DNA of 21,136 nucleotides from an uncultured Oscillospiraceae bacterium (GCA_934597585.1 CAKTSA010000027.1:1-21136), one strand, 5' to 3'. Counted from the stretch's first letter, positions 1 through 7,720 are shown. The notes: generated from the sequence alone by a model not told the origin. A program made the numbers and translations.

Positions 1-260
1 GCCAGCAGATAGTCGCCGATGATGGACTGCCAGCCGATGGCGAAGCCGCCGTCAAACACGAACTGCAGCACGCCGAAGACAAAGCCGCTCAGCAGGCCGG
101 GCCCCAGGCCCCAGCGCACGGCGTACAGCACCAGGGGCACCATGGACAGCACGATGCTGCCGCCCCAGGGCATCTCCCACAGCTTGATAAAGCTGAGGAT
201 CTGGGCCACAGCCACCAGAACAGCGCCCTCGCACAGGGCGCGAAGCTTCATGTGATTCAT
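1..260 (-). CDS. thiT: Thiamine transporter ThiT (ECF S component), N-terminal part, cut by window edge
   Basis: The visible 86 codons begin MNHMKLRALCEGAVLVAVAQ and show two or three hydrophobic helices. They include the stretch KLWEMPWGGSIVLSMVPLVL and a following GPGLLSGFVFGVLQFVFDGG. This matches the ThiT family, the substrate-binding membrane subunit that captures thiamine for a group II energy-coupling-factor transporter. The ATPases and T component are not in view. The start at 260 is preceded by AGGAGG (270-275) at good spacing; a second in-frame ATG at 251 is less well placed. The assignment is strongly supported by the TPP riboswitch just upstream on the same strand. The C-terminal part lies beyond base 1. 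Confidence 0.9.
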   Translation of the reverse strand, partial: MNHMKLRALCEGAVLVAVAQILSFIKLWEMPWGGSIVLSMVPLVLYAVRWGLGPGLLSGFVFGVLQFVFDGGFAIGWQSIIGDYLL

Positions 261-314
261 GTGAAATGACCTCCTAAGAAAACATGCTCTGTCCGGAGGC
301 GTCTCTTATGGAAA

Positions 315-343
315 CACCGCATTGCGGGCGATGCAATGCGGTG
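315..343 (-). promoter_or_regulatory. Hairpin between TPP aptamer and thiT (candidate expression platform)
   Basis: A perfect 11 bp stem (CACCGCATTGC with GCAATGCGGTG) encloses a 7-base loop. On the minus strand it follows the TPP aptamer and is trailed only by a short T run (TTTCC). It may be the terminator or attenuator of the riboswitch, but the U-tract is weak, so this role is an inference. Confidence 0.5.
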
Positions 344-360
344 AAATCAAAATCACTATG

Positions 361-452
361 ACCACATTCCTACGCCGGCATTATCCGGATCAGGTTCGAG
401 GGATCACAGCGGCGATACGCTGTATCTCAGCCGGCTTGTGCCAGCACCCCTT
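361..452 (-). ncRNA. TPP (THI-box) riboswitch aptamer
   Basis: Read on the minus strand, the sequence contains the hallmark TPP aptamer blocks in order: GGGGTGCTGGC, then GGCTGAGATAC, then ACCTGATCCGGATAATGCCG, then GCGTAGGAA. These are the conserved pyrimidine- and pyrophosphate-sensor segments of THI-box RNAs. It lies between a promoter and the thiT start, so thiamine pyrophosphate should shut down transporter expression. The ends are placed by the P1-side CCA/TGG pairing and are good to a few bases. Confidence 0.95.
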
Positions 453-465
453 GGATTGTAGGGTC

Positions 466-494
466 ATCATACCACATGGGTAGGTATTTGTCAA
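466..494 (-). promoter_or_regulatory. Promoter for the thiT riboswitch transcript
   Basis: On the minus strand there is a perfect -35 TTGACA (489-494), a 17 bp spacer and a -10 TATGAT (466-471) preceded by TGG, an extended -10. Transcription should start near 459, just upstream of the aptamer. Confidence 0.85.
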
Positions 495-514
495 GATGCC
501 GTTACGGGAAAATT

Positions 515-1108
515 TCATCCCTGGTCCAGCGCGCCGGTGGCCTCCAGCGTGGCGAAACGGTCCAGGGCGATGTAGCCGGCGGCGAAGATCACGTAAAGGC
601 CCGCCAGGGCCAGCAGGGGCTTCAGGGCGTTGGCCCAGAGGGGTTCGCTGTACAGCACCGTGCCGCTGTCTGTGACCACCTGGGCGGCCAGCATCTCGCG
701 GCGGAGGGTATACACCGTGCCGTCATCGGCGGTGAAGCTGCGGCGCAGGGGCTTGATGGCCTGATAGACCGCGCCGTCCTGGTCCTCCTGCTGGTCAATG
801 GCATTGCCCTGCAGGTCCAGGGTGAGGACGGTCTTGCCGGTGGACAGCACCAGCTGCCCGTCCCGGATGGTGAAGACGAAGCTCTTGTCGGCGTGGGGCT
901 TGATGGTGTCCACCCTCTGCCCTGCCTGGTACACCTCGATGCTGCCGCCCCGGCCCAGGTAGAGGCGTCCGTCGTCGGCGGCCACGCCGCTGTAGGACAG
1001 GGCCATACGGCCCGTCACCATGGCCACGACGGACAGCACAAAGATCACCGCGGCGGGGATGGCCAGCGCCCGCACCAGGCGGCGGAATTTCGGTTCCAAC
1101 AGTTTCAT
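515..1108 (-). CDS. Small two-helix membrane protein of unknown function, downstream of cls
   Basis: The product has 197 residues when started at 1108 (MKLLEPKFRRLVRALAIPAA), where AAGGAGA sits at correct spacing. A longer in-frame start at 1171 would overlap the end of cls and lacks this signal. One hydrophobic helix lies at about 12-32 and a second at about 164-183. The stretch between them is beta-rich (GRLYLGRGGSIEVYQAGQRV, then several similar short strands) and probably faces outside. I recognise no family. It starts 25 bases after the cardiolipin synthase stop on the same strand, so the two are very likely co-transcribed. That suggests, but does not prove, a role at the membrane. No clear terminator follows before the thiT promoter. 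Confidence 0.75.
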   Translation of the reverse strand: MKLLEPKFRRLVRALAIPAAVIFVLSVVAMVTGRMALSYSGVAADDGRLYLGRGGSIEVYQAGQRVDTIKPHADKSFVFTIRDGQLVLSTGKTVLTLDLQGNAIDQQEDQDGAVYQAIKPLRRSFTADDGTVYTLRREMLAAQVVTDSGTVLYSEPLWANALKPLLALAGLYVIFAAGYIALDRFATLEATGALDQG

Positions 1109-1133
1109 ATCGGGTCTCCTTGCTCTCAAAGGG

Positions 1134-2687
1134 TCACATCCACATGGCGAACAGCCGCAGCAGTGTGCCAAGGGCCTTGCGGTACCAGGGCCGGGCCTTC
1201 CAGTCCTTCAGGGTCACCCGCTTTCCGGCGGCGATGATCCGGCCCATGTCCTCCGCCAGCGGCCGGGAGGCCGCCGTGCCGTACAGCAGCGTGCCGCACT
1301 CGAAATGCAGCTGGAAGCTGCGGTAGTCCATGTTCACCGAGCCCACAAAGGCGATCTTTCCGTCCGCCAGCACCGTCTTGCCGTGGAGCAGGCCCGGGGT
1401 GAAGGTGTGAATGGCCACCCCGTGGCGCAGCAGCTCTCCCCAGTAGCTCTCCGCCACCAGATAGGCGAATTTGTGGTCCGGGACGCCGGGCATCAGCAGC
1501 TGTACCGCCACGCCGCTGTCCGCCGCCAGGCACAGGGCGCGCATCACAGGCTCGTCAATGGCCAGGTAGGGGGTGGTGATGGTCAGCGTCTCCCGCGCGC
1601 CGGTGATCAGCTGCAGGAACGCATCCTCGGCGGCGTTGATGGGGTTGTTGTCCGGGCCGTCCACAAAGGGCTGGACGAAGCCGTCGTCCGGGGCGTCAGC
1701 ATGGGGGCGATAGAACTCATAGCCATTCTGCAGGGCGCCGCCCATCCGCTCCCACAGGTGGATGAACTCCCGGGTCAGGCCCCAGGCACCCCGGCCTGTC
1801 AGGCGCACGCCGCAGTCCTTCCAGTAGCCGAAGCGCTCCACCAGGTTGGCGTACTCGTCCGCCAGGTTGGCGCCGCCGGTATAGGCCACTTCGCCGTCGA
1901 TGCAGGCGATCTTCCGGTGGTCCCGGTAGTTGAAGTACAGCCGGTTCACGTACTGGTGCACCGGGTTGAACACCATGACCTCCACGCCGATGTCCTCCAG
2001 GGCGTCGATCTCGGTGCTGTCAAAGCGCATCATGCTGCCGAAGTCGTCAAAGAGGAATTTGATCTCCACACCCTGGGCCCGCTTGCGGCGGAAGATGTCC
2101 AGCAGCCGGTCGAAGATCTCGCCCCGGGCCACGATGTAGTACTCCAGGAAGATGAAGCGCTTCGCCTGCTCCAGGTGGGCCAGCAGGTCGCTGAGATACG
2201 CCTCGCCGGTGTCCAGATAGACGGTCTCGGTGCCGTCGTACAGGGGGAAGCCGTGGCGCTGCATGTAGCAGGCCAGGCGGCTCCATTCCGGTTCCTGCTG
2301 CTGCAGCGACGCCATGGCGGCGGCGCACTGCTCCTCCTGGGTGGTGCTCTCCGGCGGCAGGGGCAGCTTTTTCAGCGTCAGCCGCTTGGCGGTCCGCTCG
2401 CCGTTCCACAGCCAGTACAGGATCAGACCCGCCACCGGCACCGCCAGGATCAGCAAGATCCAGCCGATCTTGTAGCTGCTGCTGCCGGGCCGGGTGTAGA
2501 TGCGCCCGGCAATGATCAGCGCCAGCACCTGCAGCAGCATATAGGCCAGCGCCATCTTCTGCTGCAGCAGGACCGACAGGCCCACCACCAGGGCGATCTG
2601 CGCCGCCAGCAGCACCGCCACCAGCACCAGCCGCAAGCCCGCGCCGATCCGGCGTTCCGTCTTCTGTTGTACCTGGTGCTTCTTCAT
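1134..2687 (-). CDS. cls: Cardiolipin synthase (phospholipase D superfamily)
   Basis: This 517-residue protein would condense two phosphatidylglycerols into cardiolipin and glycerol at the membrane. Three hydrophobic segments lie near the N terminus (about 18-40, 45-63 and 72-93). Two HKD catalytic motifs follow: H257-x-K259-x4-D264 in DHRKIACIDGEVAYTGGANL and H435-x-K437-x4-D442 in HGKTVLADGKIAFVGSVNMD. Their order, the GGAN/GSVN tails and the length fit bacterial Cls enzymes. The start at 2687 has AAAGGAG upstream. An R1 repeat lies in the 94 bp gap to the upstream gene pncB. The small membrane protein at 515-1108 is probably its operon partner. Which Cls paralogue this is cannot be decided here. 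Confidence 0.93.
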   Translation of the reverse strand: MKKHQVQQKTERRIGAGLRLVLVAVLLAAQIALVVGLSVLLQQKMALAYMLLQVLALIIAGRIYTRPGSSSYKIGWILLILAVPVAGLILYWLWNGERTAKRLTLKKLPLPPESTTQEEQCAAAMASLQQQEPEWSRLACYMQRHGFPLYDGTETVYLDTGEAYLSDLLAHLEQAKRFIFLEYYIVARGEIFDRLLDIFRRKRAQGVEIKFLFDDFGSMMRFDSTEIDALEDIGVEVMVFNPVHQYVNRLYFNYRDHRKIACIDGEVAYTGGANLADEYANLVERFGYWKDCGVRLTGRGAWGLTREFIHLWERMGGALQNGYEFYRPHADAPDDGFVQPFVDGPDNNPINAAEDAFLQLITGARETLTITTPYLAIDEPVMRALCLAADSGVAVQLLMPGVPDHKFAYLVAESYWGELLRHGVAIHTFTPGLLHGKTVLADGKIAFVGSVNMDYRSFQLHFECGTLLYGTAASRPLAEDMGRIIAAGKRVTLKDWKARPWYRKALGTLLRLFAMWM

Positions 2688-2739
2688 GGGGCTCCTTTCG
2701 ATAGGGATAACGAGGGATTGCGTAGGGGCGTTTATCGTG

Positions 2740-2766
2740 CGGGCCGTCGGGGACGCCGGCCCCTAC
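2740..2766 (+). repeat. R1 palindromic repeat, copy A (divergent core)
   Basis: It has the same 27-base length and the same ends as the other R1 copies (CGGGCCG at the left, GGCCCCTAC at the right), but the centre of the stem differs. A matching outer half, GTAGGGGCG, lies at 2722-2730, so the complete unit spans about 2722-2766. It sits between pncB and cls. Confidence 0.7.
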
Positions 2767-2781
2767 GGATGGCCCTCCTGC

Positions 2782-4233
2782 TCAGTTCCGGTTTTTCCGC
2801 AGGAGGTCCTGCTGGATGTCCCACAGCTTCTGGCTGAGGTCCACGTAGTAGGTCTGGGGGTTATCGAAGCGCTTGATCTCGTCCCACAGGGTGTCCACCT
2901 GCTGCTTGCAGTAGGTCTGGATGTCCTTCAGGGCGGGGGATTCATACACCTTTTTGCCCTTCAGGAACACCGGCACCAGCAGCTCCCGGGCCTGGTAGTT
3001 GCAGACGTTCTTGGTCTTCCAGGTGGCGTAGGGGTCGAAGAGCATCATGGGCTCGTTCTCGTCCACCACCTCGTCATGGACGGTCATGTAGTCGGCGATG
3101 GCCTTGCCGTTGTCCCTGTTATACAGGCGATAGACCTTCTTGAAGTGGGGGATGGTGATCTTCTCCACGTTTTCGCTGCACTTGATCTTGGGGATGATCT
3201 CACCCTTTTCATTCTCCACGGCGGTGAGCTTGTACACGCCGCCGAACACCGGCTCGCTCTTGGCGGTGATCATCCGCTCGCCCACGCCGAACATGTCGAT
3301 CTGGGCCCCCTGCAGGAACAGGTTCTGGATCAGCCGCTCGTCCAGGGAGTTGGACACGCTGATCTGACACTCGGGCCAGCCGGCCTCGTCCAGCATCTTG
3401 CGGGCCTTCTGGCTGAGATAGGCCATGTCGCCGCTGTCCAGGCGGATGCCGCACTTGCTGATGCCCAGGGGGCGCAGCACCTCGTTGAAAGCCCGGATGG
3501 CGTTGGGTACGCCGGATTTCAGGGTGTTGTAGGTGTCCACCAGCAGCGTGGCGTTGGTGGGATAGGTCTCGCAGTAGGTCTTGAAGGCCTCGTACTCGCT
3601 GTCAAACATCTGCACCCAGGCGTGGGCCATGGTGCCGCCGGCGGGGACGCCGTACAGCTGGTCGGAGATGGTGCAGGCGGTGCCGGCGCAGCCGCCGATA
3701 TAGGCCGCCCGTGCGCCGATGATGGCGGCGTCCGCCCCCTGGGCCCGGCGGGAGCCGAACTCCAGCACCGTGCGGCCGTTGGCGGCCCGGCAGATGCGGT
3801 TGGCCTTGGTGGCGATGAGGCTCTGGTGGTTGATGGTCAGCAGCGTGAAGGTCTCGATCAGCTGGGCCTCGATAGACGGGGCGCGGACCACCACCAGGGG
3901 CTCCCGGGGGAACACGGGGGTACCCTCGGGGATGGCGTAGATATCACCGGTGAAGCGGAAGTCCCGCAGATAGTCCAGGAACTCCTCGCAGAACAGGTTC
4001 CGGCCCCGGAGATAGGCGATGTCCTCCTCGCTGAAGCGGAGATTTTCAATGTAGTCGATCAGCTGCTCCAGACCCGCGGCGATGGCGAAGCCGCCCTGGT
4101 CGGGTACCTTGCGGAAGAACACATCGAAATAGGTGATGCGGTCCTTGTATCCGTTGCGGAAGTATCCGTTGCCCATGGTCAACTCGTAAAAGTCGCACAG
4201 CATGGTCATGTTCAGCTTTTCAGCAGTTTTCAT
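2782..4233 (-). CDS. pncB: Nicotinate phosphoribosyltransferase
   Basis: This 483-residue enzyme converts nicotinate and PRPP to nicotinate mononucleotide, the entry step of the Preiss-Handler NAD salvage route in the cytoplasm. Family signatures are the N-terminal LCDFYELTMGNGYF (about 12-25), FGSRRAQG (159-166), VPAGGTMAHAWVQMF (196-210) whose H204 is the likely phospho-histidine, and RLDSGDMAYLSQKA (about 264-277). Length and motif order match Firmicute PncB. The start at 4233 is preceded by AGGA close to the ATG and GAGGT further up. A good promoter lies at 4308-4335. The gene appears to form its own unit, with cls downstream on the same strand. Confidence 0.95.
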   Translation of the reverse strand: MKTAEKLNMTMLCDFYELTMGNGYFRNGYKDRITYFDVFFRKVPDQGGFAIAAGLEQLIDYIENLRFSEEDIAYLRGRNLFCEEFLDYLRDFRFTGDIYAIPEGTPVFPREPLVVVRAPSIEAQLIETFTLLTINHQSLIATKANRICRAANGRTVLEFGSRRAQGADAAIIGARAAYIGGCAGTACTISDQLYGVPAGGTMAHAWVQMFDSEYEAFKTYCETYPTNATLLVDTYNTLKSGVPNAIRAFNEVLRPLGISKCGIRLDSGDMAYLSQKARKMLDEAGWPECQISVSNSLDERLIQNLFLQGAQIDMFGVGERMITAKSEPVFGGVYKLTAVENEKGEIIPKIKCSENVEKITIPHFKKVYRLYNRDNGKAIADYMTVHDEVVDENEPMMLFDPYATWKTKNVCNYQARELLVPVFLKGKKVYESPALKDIQTYCKQQVDTLWDEIKRFDNPQTYYVDLSQKLWDIQQDLLRKNRN

Positions 4234-4307
4234 GTCCTGTCAAACCTCAAATTCTCAATAATACCTCATGCAGGGCATCCGCCCCGTGAGGCGCAGCGTA
4301 TCTGTTT

Positions 4308-4335
4308 ATTATAGCACATTTTCCGCATTTCGCAA
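4308..4335 (-). promoter_or_regulatory. Promoter for pncB
   Basis: On the minus strand -35 TTGCGA (4330-4335), a 16 bp spacer and a perfect -10 TATAAT (4308-4313) give a start near 4301 and a leader of about 68 bases before pncB. Confidence 0.7.
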
Positions 4336-4375
4336 CCATTTACAGCCAGAATTCCGGGGTTTTCACACTTCACGC

Positions 4376-4439
4376 ATTTCAATCATGCCGCGCAGCGGCA
4401 TACCACAACTCTTCTCTCTTCTCTTTTCACTCTTCACTG
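4376..4439 (+). repeat. R2 composite repeat, copy a
   Basis: The block begins CAATCATGCCGCGCAGCGGC, in which ATGCCGC and GCGGCAT form a 7 bp stem with a GCA loop (4385-4401). TACCACAAC follows, then a degenerate C/T-rich run ending TTCACTCTTCACT. The same arrangement recurs at 9408, 11766 and (inverted) 13505. It lies between the pncB promoter and the terminator of the peptide-binding protein gene. Confidence 0.75.
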
Positions 4440-4472
4440 AAATAAATATCCCCCGGCATGGCCGGAGGATAT
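4440..4472 (-). terminator. Intrinsic terminator of the peptide-binding protein gene
   Basis: A 12 bp stem with one mismatch and a 3-base loop (4446-4472) lies 7 bases beyond the stop codon. On the minus strand it is followed by TTATTT. Confidence 0.8.
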
Positions 4473-4479
4473 TGGTTTC

Positions 4480-6147
4480 TTATGCGCTTGCCTTTACCAC
4501 ATTCTGGAAGTAGTACACGCCCATGCCGTCGGTCTGCAGGCCGGTGAGGGTGGGGCGCAGGAGCCAGGTGTAGGTCTCGGTATACAGGGGCATCACGTAG
4601 CCGCTGGACAGGAGCATGGTCTCGGCGTCGGCCAGATAGGCGTCCCGGGCCTCGTCGCTGCTGGAGTTGGCGGCGGTGCGGATCAGCATGTCGTAGGCGT
4701 TGGAGTAGAACTGACCGTAGTTCTCCAGCTGGCCGCTGCTGAAGCGGTTCAGATAGCCCAGGGCGGTGTTGCGGTCGCCGTTGACGGCGGTGAGGGCCAG
4801 GGAGAATTCGCCGCTGCGCAGCACGCCCAGCATCTCCTCCGGCGCCACGGCACGGATGGTAATGCGGACGCCCAGCTTGTCCCGCCACACGTTCTGCAGG
4901 GCCTGGGCCACCTTGGCGTTGGCGGCGGTGCTCTCGTACAGCAGTGTCACGGGGCTCATGTGCTCCAGCATGGTGGCGGTGTAGCCGGCGGAGCGCAGCA
5001 GCTCCACGGCCTGGTCGCACCGCTGGTCGTACTTCTCCGGGTCGTTGTCGATGGCCGGGCCGTTGGCCTGGCGGAAGGACTGGCCCTGGGAGGTGGTGAT
5101 GCCGTCGGGGATGAGACCGTCGGCGGCGCGGTAGACCTCGTCTCCCGTGACGGCCAGGTCTGCCAGGGCGGCGCGGTCGATCACCAGGGACATGGCCTGG
5201 CGGATGCTGTCGCTGAGGGTGGTAGCCATCTGGTTCACCAGCACCACGCTGACGGAGGAGGCGGAGGCCTCTGCGGCCCCCTCTGCCTCACCGGCGTCCA
5301 GGACGAAGTCCACGTCCTCGCTGTCGTACAGGGCCATGGCGTCGGCGGTGGAGGCGGCGTAGGTGAACTCCAGGCGGTCAGGGCCCAGGCGGCGGGCGTC
5401 GTAGTACTTAGCGGCCACGGCGGCGCTGAGGCTGTTCTGGTCCATGGCGGACACGGCGTAGGGGCCGTTGGTCAGCAGCGTGGCGGCGGACAGGGACCAG
5501 TCAGGCCGCTGGGCGGCGTCGGTGCTGTCGGTGCTGTCGCTGCTGTCCGTGCTGTCGGCGCTGTCGTCCTGGGGCTGGGCGACGCTCTGGCGCACCGGCA
5601 TGGTGGACACCGCCGTACACACCACCGACAGGAAGTAGGAGCAGTGGCCCTCGATGACCACCACCAGGGTGCGGTCGTCCTCGGCCCACACCTGCAGGGC
5701 GGCGGGATCACCGGACACCGCGTCGGCATAGCCGGCCACCATGTTCAGGATGGAGGCGTGGGGGGAGTTGGTCTCCGGGTCCACCAGACGCTGCCAGGCG
5801 TAGACGAAGTCACCGGCGGTGACCTTCTGGCCGTCGGACCAGTAGATGTCATTGCGGAGGGTGAAGGTATAGGTCTCGGTGCCGTCCATGTTGTCGGTGT
5901 AGTGGTAGCTGGCGGCCTGGCCGGGGACCACGCCGGAGGCGTTCTGCTTCATCAGGCCCTCAAACAGCTGCCCGGTCACGGTCTTTTCCGTGGCGGTGAC
6001 GGCCAGGGCCGGGTCCAGGGTATGGGGCGCGTCCACCAGTGCGGCACGGACGGTCATATGCTCCGGCTCCGTTTCGCCGCAGGCGACAAGCGTCAGCGCC
6101 ATGCACAGCGCCAGCAGGAGGGATATCAGGCGTTTGGTGTGTTTCAT
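4480..6147 (-). CDS. Peptide-type ABC transporter substrate-binding lipoprotein (SBP_bac_5 / OppA-like), orphan
   Basis: The 555-residue product has a lipoprotein signal (MKHTKRLISLLLALCMALTL followed by VAC, lipidated Cys23). The body is typical of the oligopeptide/dipeptide-binding family: DAPHTLDPALAV (39-50), LFEGLMKQNASGVVPGQA (61-78), and YTFTLRNDIYWSDGQKVTAG with DFVYAWQRLVDP (93-124). It would sit outside the membrane and deliver peptides or similar ligands to a permease. No permease or ATPase genes flank it, so it is an orphan. Oddly, residues 193-213 form a low-complexity Asp/Ser/Thr stretch (DDSADSTDSSDSTDSTDAAQ), encoded by imperfect 9-base repeats at about 5517-5571, replacing a normally structured loop. 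AAAGGAG precedes the start. The ligand cannot be inferred. Confidence 0.9.
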   Translation of the reverse strand: MKHTKRLISLLLALCMALTLVACGETEPEHMTVRAALVDAPHTLDPALAVTATEKTVTGQLFEGLMKQNASGVVPGQAASYHYTDNMDGTETYTFTLRNDIYWSDGQKVTAGDFVYAWQRLVDPETNSPHASILNMVAGYADAVSGDPAALQVWAEDDRTLVVVIEGHCSYFLSVVCTAVSTMPVRQSVAQPQDDSADSTDSSDSTDSTDAAQRPDWSLSAATLLTNGPYAVSAMDQNSLSAAVAAKYYDARRLGPDRLEFTYAASTADAMALYDSEDVDFVLDAGEAEGAAEASASSVSVVLVNQMATTLSDSIRQAMSLVIDRAALADLAVTGDEVYRAADGLIPDGITTSQGQSFRQANGPAIDNDPEKYDQRCDQAVELLRSAGYTATMLEHMSPVTLLYESTAANAKVAQALQNVWRDKLGVRITIRAVAPEEMLGVLRSGEFSLALTAVNGDRNTALGYLNRFSSGQLENYGQFYSNAYDMLIRTAANSSSDEARDAYLADAETMLLSSGYVMPLYTETYTWLLRPTLTGLQTDGMGVYYFQNVVKASA

Positions 6148-6189
6148 GGGATGCTCCTTTCAGGGGGGTGCGGGGGAAGGTATCACTTC

Positions 6190-6216
6190 GTAGGGGCCGA
6201 TGCCCACATCGGCCCG
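6190..6216 (-). repeat. R1 palindromic repeat, copy B
   Basis: This is a 27-base unit identical in sequence to copies D and E but inverted. Arms GGGCCGATG and CATCGGCCC flank a 4-base loop, and the outer flank is GTAGGGG. With copy C it forms a large inverted pair spanning 6190-6274, between the helicase gene and the peptide-binding protein gene. Confidence 0.85.
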
Positions 6217-6247
6217 CACGGTGTACGATGGTACCTCCGGTAAACGG

Positions 6248-6274
6248 CGGGGCGATGTGGGCATCGCCCCCTAC
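6248..6274 (+). repeat. R1 palindromic repeat, copy C (variant stem)
   Basis: A 27-base unit with arms GGGGCGATG and CATCGCCCC. Compared with copies B, D and E both arms changed in a paired fashion (C to G on the left, G to C on the right), keeping the 9 bp stem intact. It ends in CCCCTAC. Confidence 0.85.
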
Positions 6275-6303
6275 ACACGGGTATAGGCAACCCGGTGTGG
6301 TGC

Positions 6304-7458
6304 TCACTCCGTCACCACTGCGCCGTCGTCTGCTACCTTGGCGGCAACGATCTGGCTGCGGGTGTTGCGGACGATGTCGTCCAGGCGCATGCGGCTGGGG
6401 AAGTCGCTGAGGAGGGTGTAGGCCACGCCGTGGCGTTTGGCGCGGCCGGTGCGGCCGATGCGGTGGATGTAGTACTCGTTCTCCTCCGGCACGTCGTAGT
6501 TGAACACGGCGTCCACGTCGTCCACGTCGATGCCCCGGCTGGCCACGTCGGTGGCCACGAAGACCCGCAGCTTGCCGTCCCGGAACTGCTGCATGACGGC
6601 CTCACGCTTGCTCTGGGGGATGTCGCCGTGGATGCACTTGGCGTCTACGCCCCGCAGCTGCAGGAACTTGGTGAGCCGCTCGGTGCTGCCCTTGGTGTTG
6701 CAGAAGCACATGACCCGGTCGTAGCCCTCGTGCTCCAGGATTTTGGCAATGGCGTCCACCTTGCCGTCGGAGGGCACCTCGATGCGGTACTGCAGGATGT
6801 CGGGCTTGTTTTCTTTGGTGGCCTGGACGGTGATCTCCTCCGGGTCACGCTGATAGACCCAGGAGATGTCCATCACCTCACGGGAGATGGTGGCGGAGAA
6901 CATGCCCAGATTCTCACGGCTGGGGATCTTATCCAAAATGCGGGTCACGTCGTGGATGAAGCCCATGTCCAGCATGCGGTCGGCCTCGTCCAGCACCACG
7001 GTTTTCACGGCCTTCAGCACCACGGTGCGGCGCTTCATGTGGTCGCTGAGGCGGCCGGGGGTGGCCACCACGATCTGGGGCTTGCGCTTCAGGGCGTTGA
7101 TCTGCTTGGCGATGGGCTGGCCGCCGTACAGGCACACCAGGCGCACCCCCTCGTGATAGACGGCGATGTCCCGCATCTCGTCGGTGATCTGCAGGGCCAG
7201 CTCCCGGGTGGGGGCCATGATGACGGCCTGGACCTCTTCACTGTCCGGGTCGATCTTTTCAATGATGGGGATGCCGAAGGCCATGGTCTTGCCGGTGCCG
7301 GTGGGGGCCTTGGCGATCACATCCTTGCCCGCCATCATGGGCGGGATGCAGCCGGCCTGGACCGGCGTGGAAACGGTGTATCCCTTGTTGCGGATGGCCC
7401 GCAGCGTGGCCTCGGACAGGCCGAAGCGCTCAAATGCCACCCCCTGGGTGATCTCCAT
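6304..7458 (-). CDS. DEAD-box ATP-dependent RNA helicase, minimal two-domain form
   Basis: The 384-residue product carries the whole DEAD-box motif set: the Q motif (F10...Q34), APTGTGKT (51-58), PTRELALQ (83-90), TPGR (133-136), DEAD (157-160), SAT (188-190) and HRIGRTGR (332-339). It would unwind or remodel structured RNA, for example in mRNA decay, ribosome assembly or cold adaptation. It ends soon after the second RecA-like domain, so the basic or RNA-binding C-terminal tail of CshA/DeaD proteins is missing. I chose ATG 7458 (MEITQGVAFERFGL) because GAGG precedes it and the likely transcript start is near 7493. A TTG at 7491 would lie almost at the 5' end. The gene symbol (cshA, rhlE or other) cannot be fixed. 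Confidence 0.93.
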   Translation of the reverse strand: MEITQGVAFERFGLSEATLRAIRNKGYTVSTPVQAGCIPPMMAGKDVIAKAPTGTGKTMAFGIPIIEKIDPDSEEVQAVIMAPTRELALQITDEMRDIAVYHEGVRLVCLYGGQPIAKQINALKRKPQIVVATPGRLSDHMKRRTVVLKAVKTVVLDEADRMLDMGFIHDVTRILDKIPSRENLGMFSATISREVMDISWVYQRDPEEITVQATKENKPDILQYRIEVPSDGKVDAIAKILEHEGYDRVMCFCNTKGSTERLTKFLQLRGVDAKCIHGDIPQSKREAVMQQFRDGKLRVFVATDVASRGIDVDDVDAVFNYDVPEENEYYIHRIGRTGRAKRHGVAYTLLSDFPSRMRLDDIVRNTRSQIVAAKVADDGAVVTE

Positions 7459-7499
7459 AGCGTTTTTCCTCGTTTTTCTCAAAAATTTCAATCATTCCT

Positions 7500-7508
7500 A
7501 TTATAACA
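7500..7508 (-). promoter_or_regulatory. Extended -10 promoter of the helicase gene
   Basis: On the minus strand TGTTATAAT gives a perfect -10 TATAAT (7500-7505) with the TG extension. No good -35 lies 16-18 bp upstream; a TTGACA is present but only 7 bp away. A start near 7493 gives a leader of about 35 bases. Confidence 0.6.
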
Positions 7509-7621
7509 CGGCTGTCAAGATGGGGCTGCCCTCCCCTGCCCTGCCGGGGGGCTGGCACATATACCAGCAATTTGCCCAAAATCGGGGCGGATATTTGTAC
7601 ATATCCGTGACGAAGCTTTGC

Positions 7622-7650
7622 TTGAAAGCGGCGGCCATAGCTGGTATACT
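7622..7650 (+). promoter_or_regulatory. Promoter of the surface protein gene
   Basis: A -35 TTGAAA (7622-7627), exactly 17 bp, then -10 TATACT (7645-7650) predict a start near 7657 and a leader of about 147 bases. The -10 region lies in one arm of an inverted repeat: TATACCAGC at 7560-7568 and GCTGGTATA at 7640-7648. Confidence 0.7.
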
Positions 7651-7670
7651 GAATATGTATACGGCGCACC

Positions 7671-7720
7671 GCCGGCGGAACCCCATGGGGTTCCGGCTTT
7701 TTACAGGAATGTAAAAAGCC
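7671..7720 (+). promoter_or_regulatory. Tandem leader hairpins, possible attenuator
   Basis: Hairpin 1 pairs GGAACCCC (7677-7684) with GGGGTTCC (7687-7694), can extend with GCC (7671-7673) to GGC (7695-7697), and is followed by TTTTT (7698-7702): a terminator shape. Hairpin 2 is a perfect 11 bp stem, GGCTTTTTACA (7695-7705) with TGTAAAAAGCC (7710-7720), with a GGAA (GNRA-type) tetraloop, and it buries the same U-tract. The two compete, so a switch is plausible. I do not recognise a known riboswitch class in the leader. Confidence 0.5.

Noticed and set aside
1020..2837. A 605-codon plus-strand frame opposite cardiolipin synthase
   Set aside because: It is a shadow of the high-GC cls gene; its His/Gln/Val/Gly-rich composition fits antisense reading, and the minus strand has clear catalytic motifs.
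6190..6274. The inverted R1 pair considered as a complete insertion sequence or MITE
   Set aside because: No transposase fits in 85 bases, no target duplication is evident, and other copies are single or arranged in the opposite way; it is better described as two R1 units.
7534..7541. TTGACA on the minus strand near 7511-7516 considered as the -35 of the helicase promoter
   Set aside because: It lies only 7 bp from the TATAAT, too close for a sigma-A promoter; an extended -10 is the better reading.
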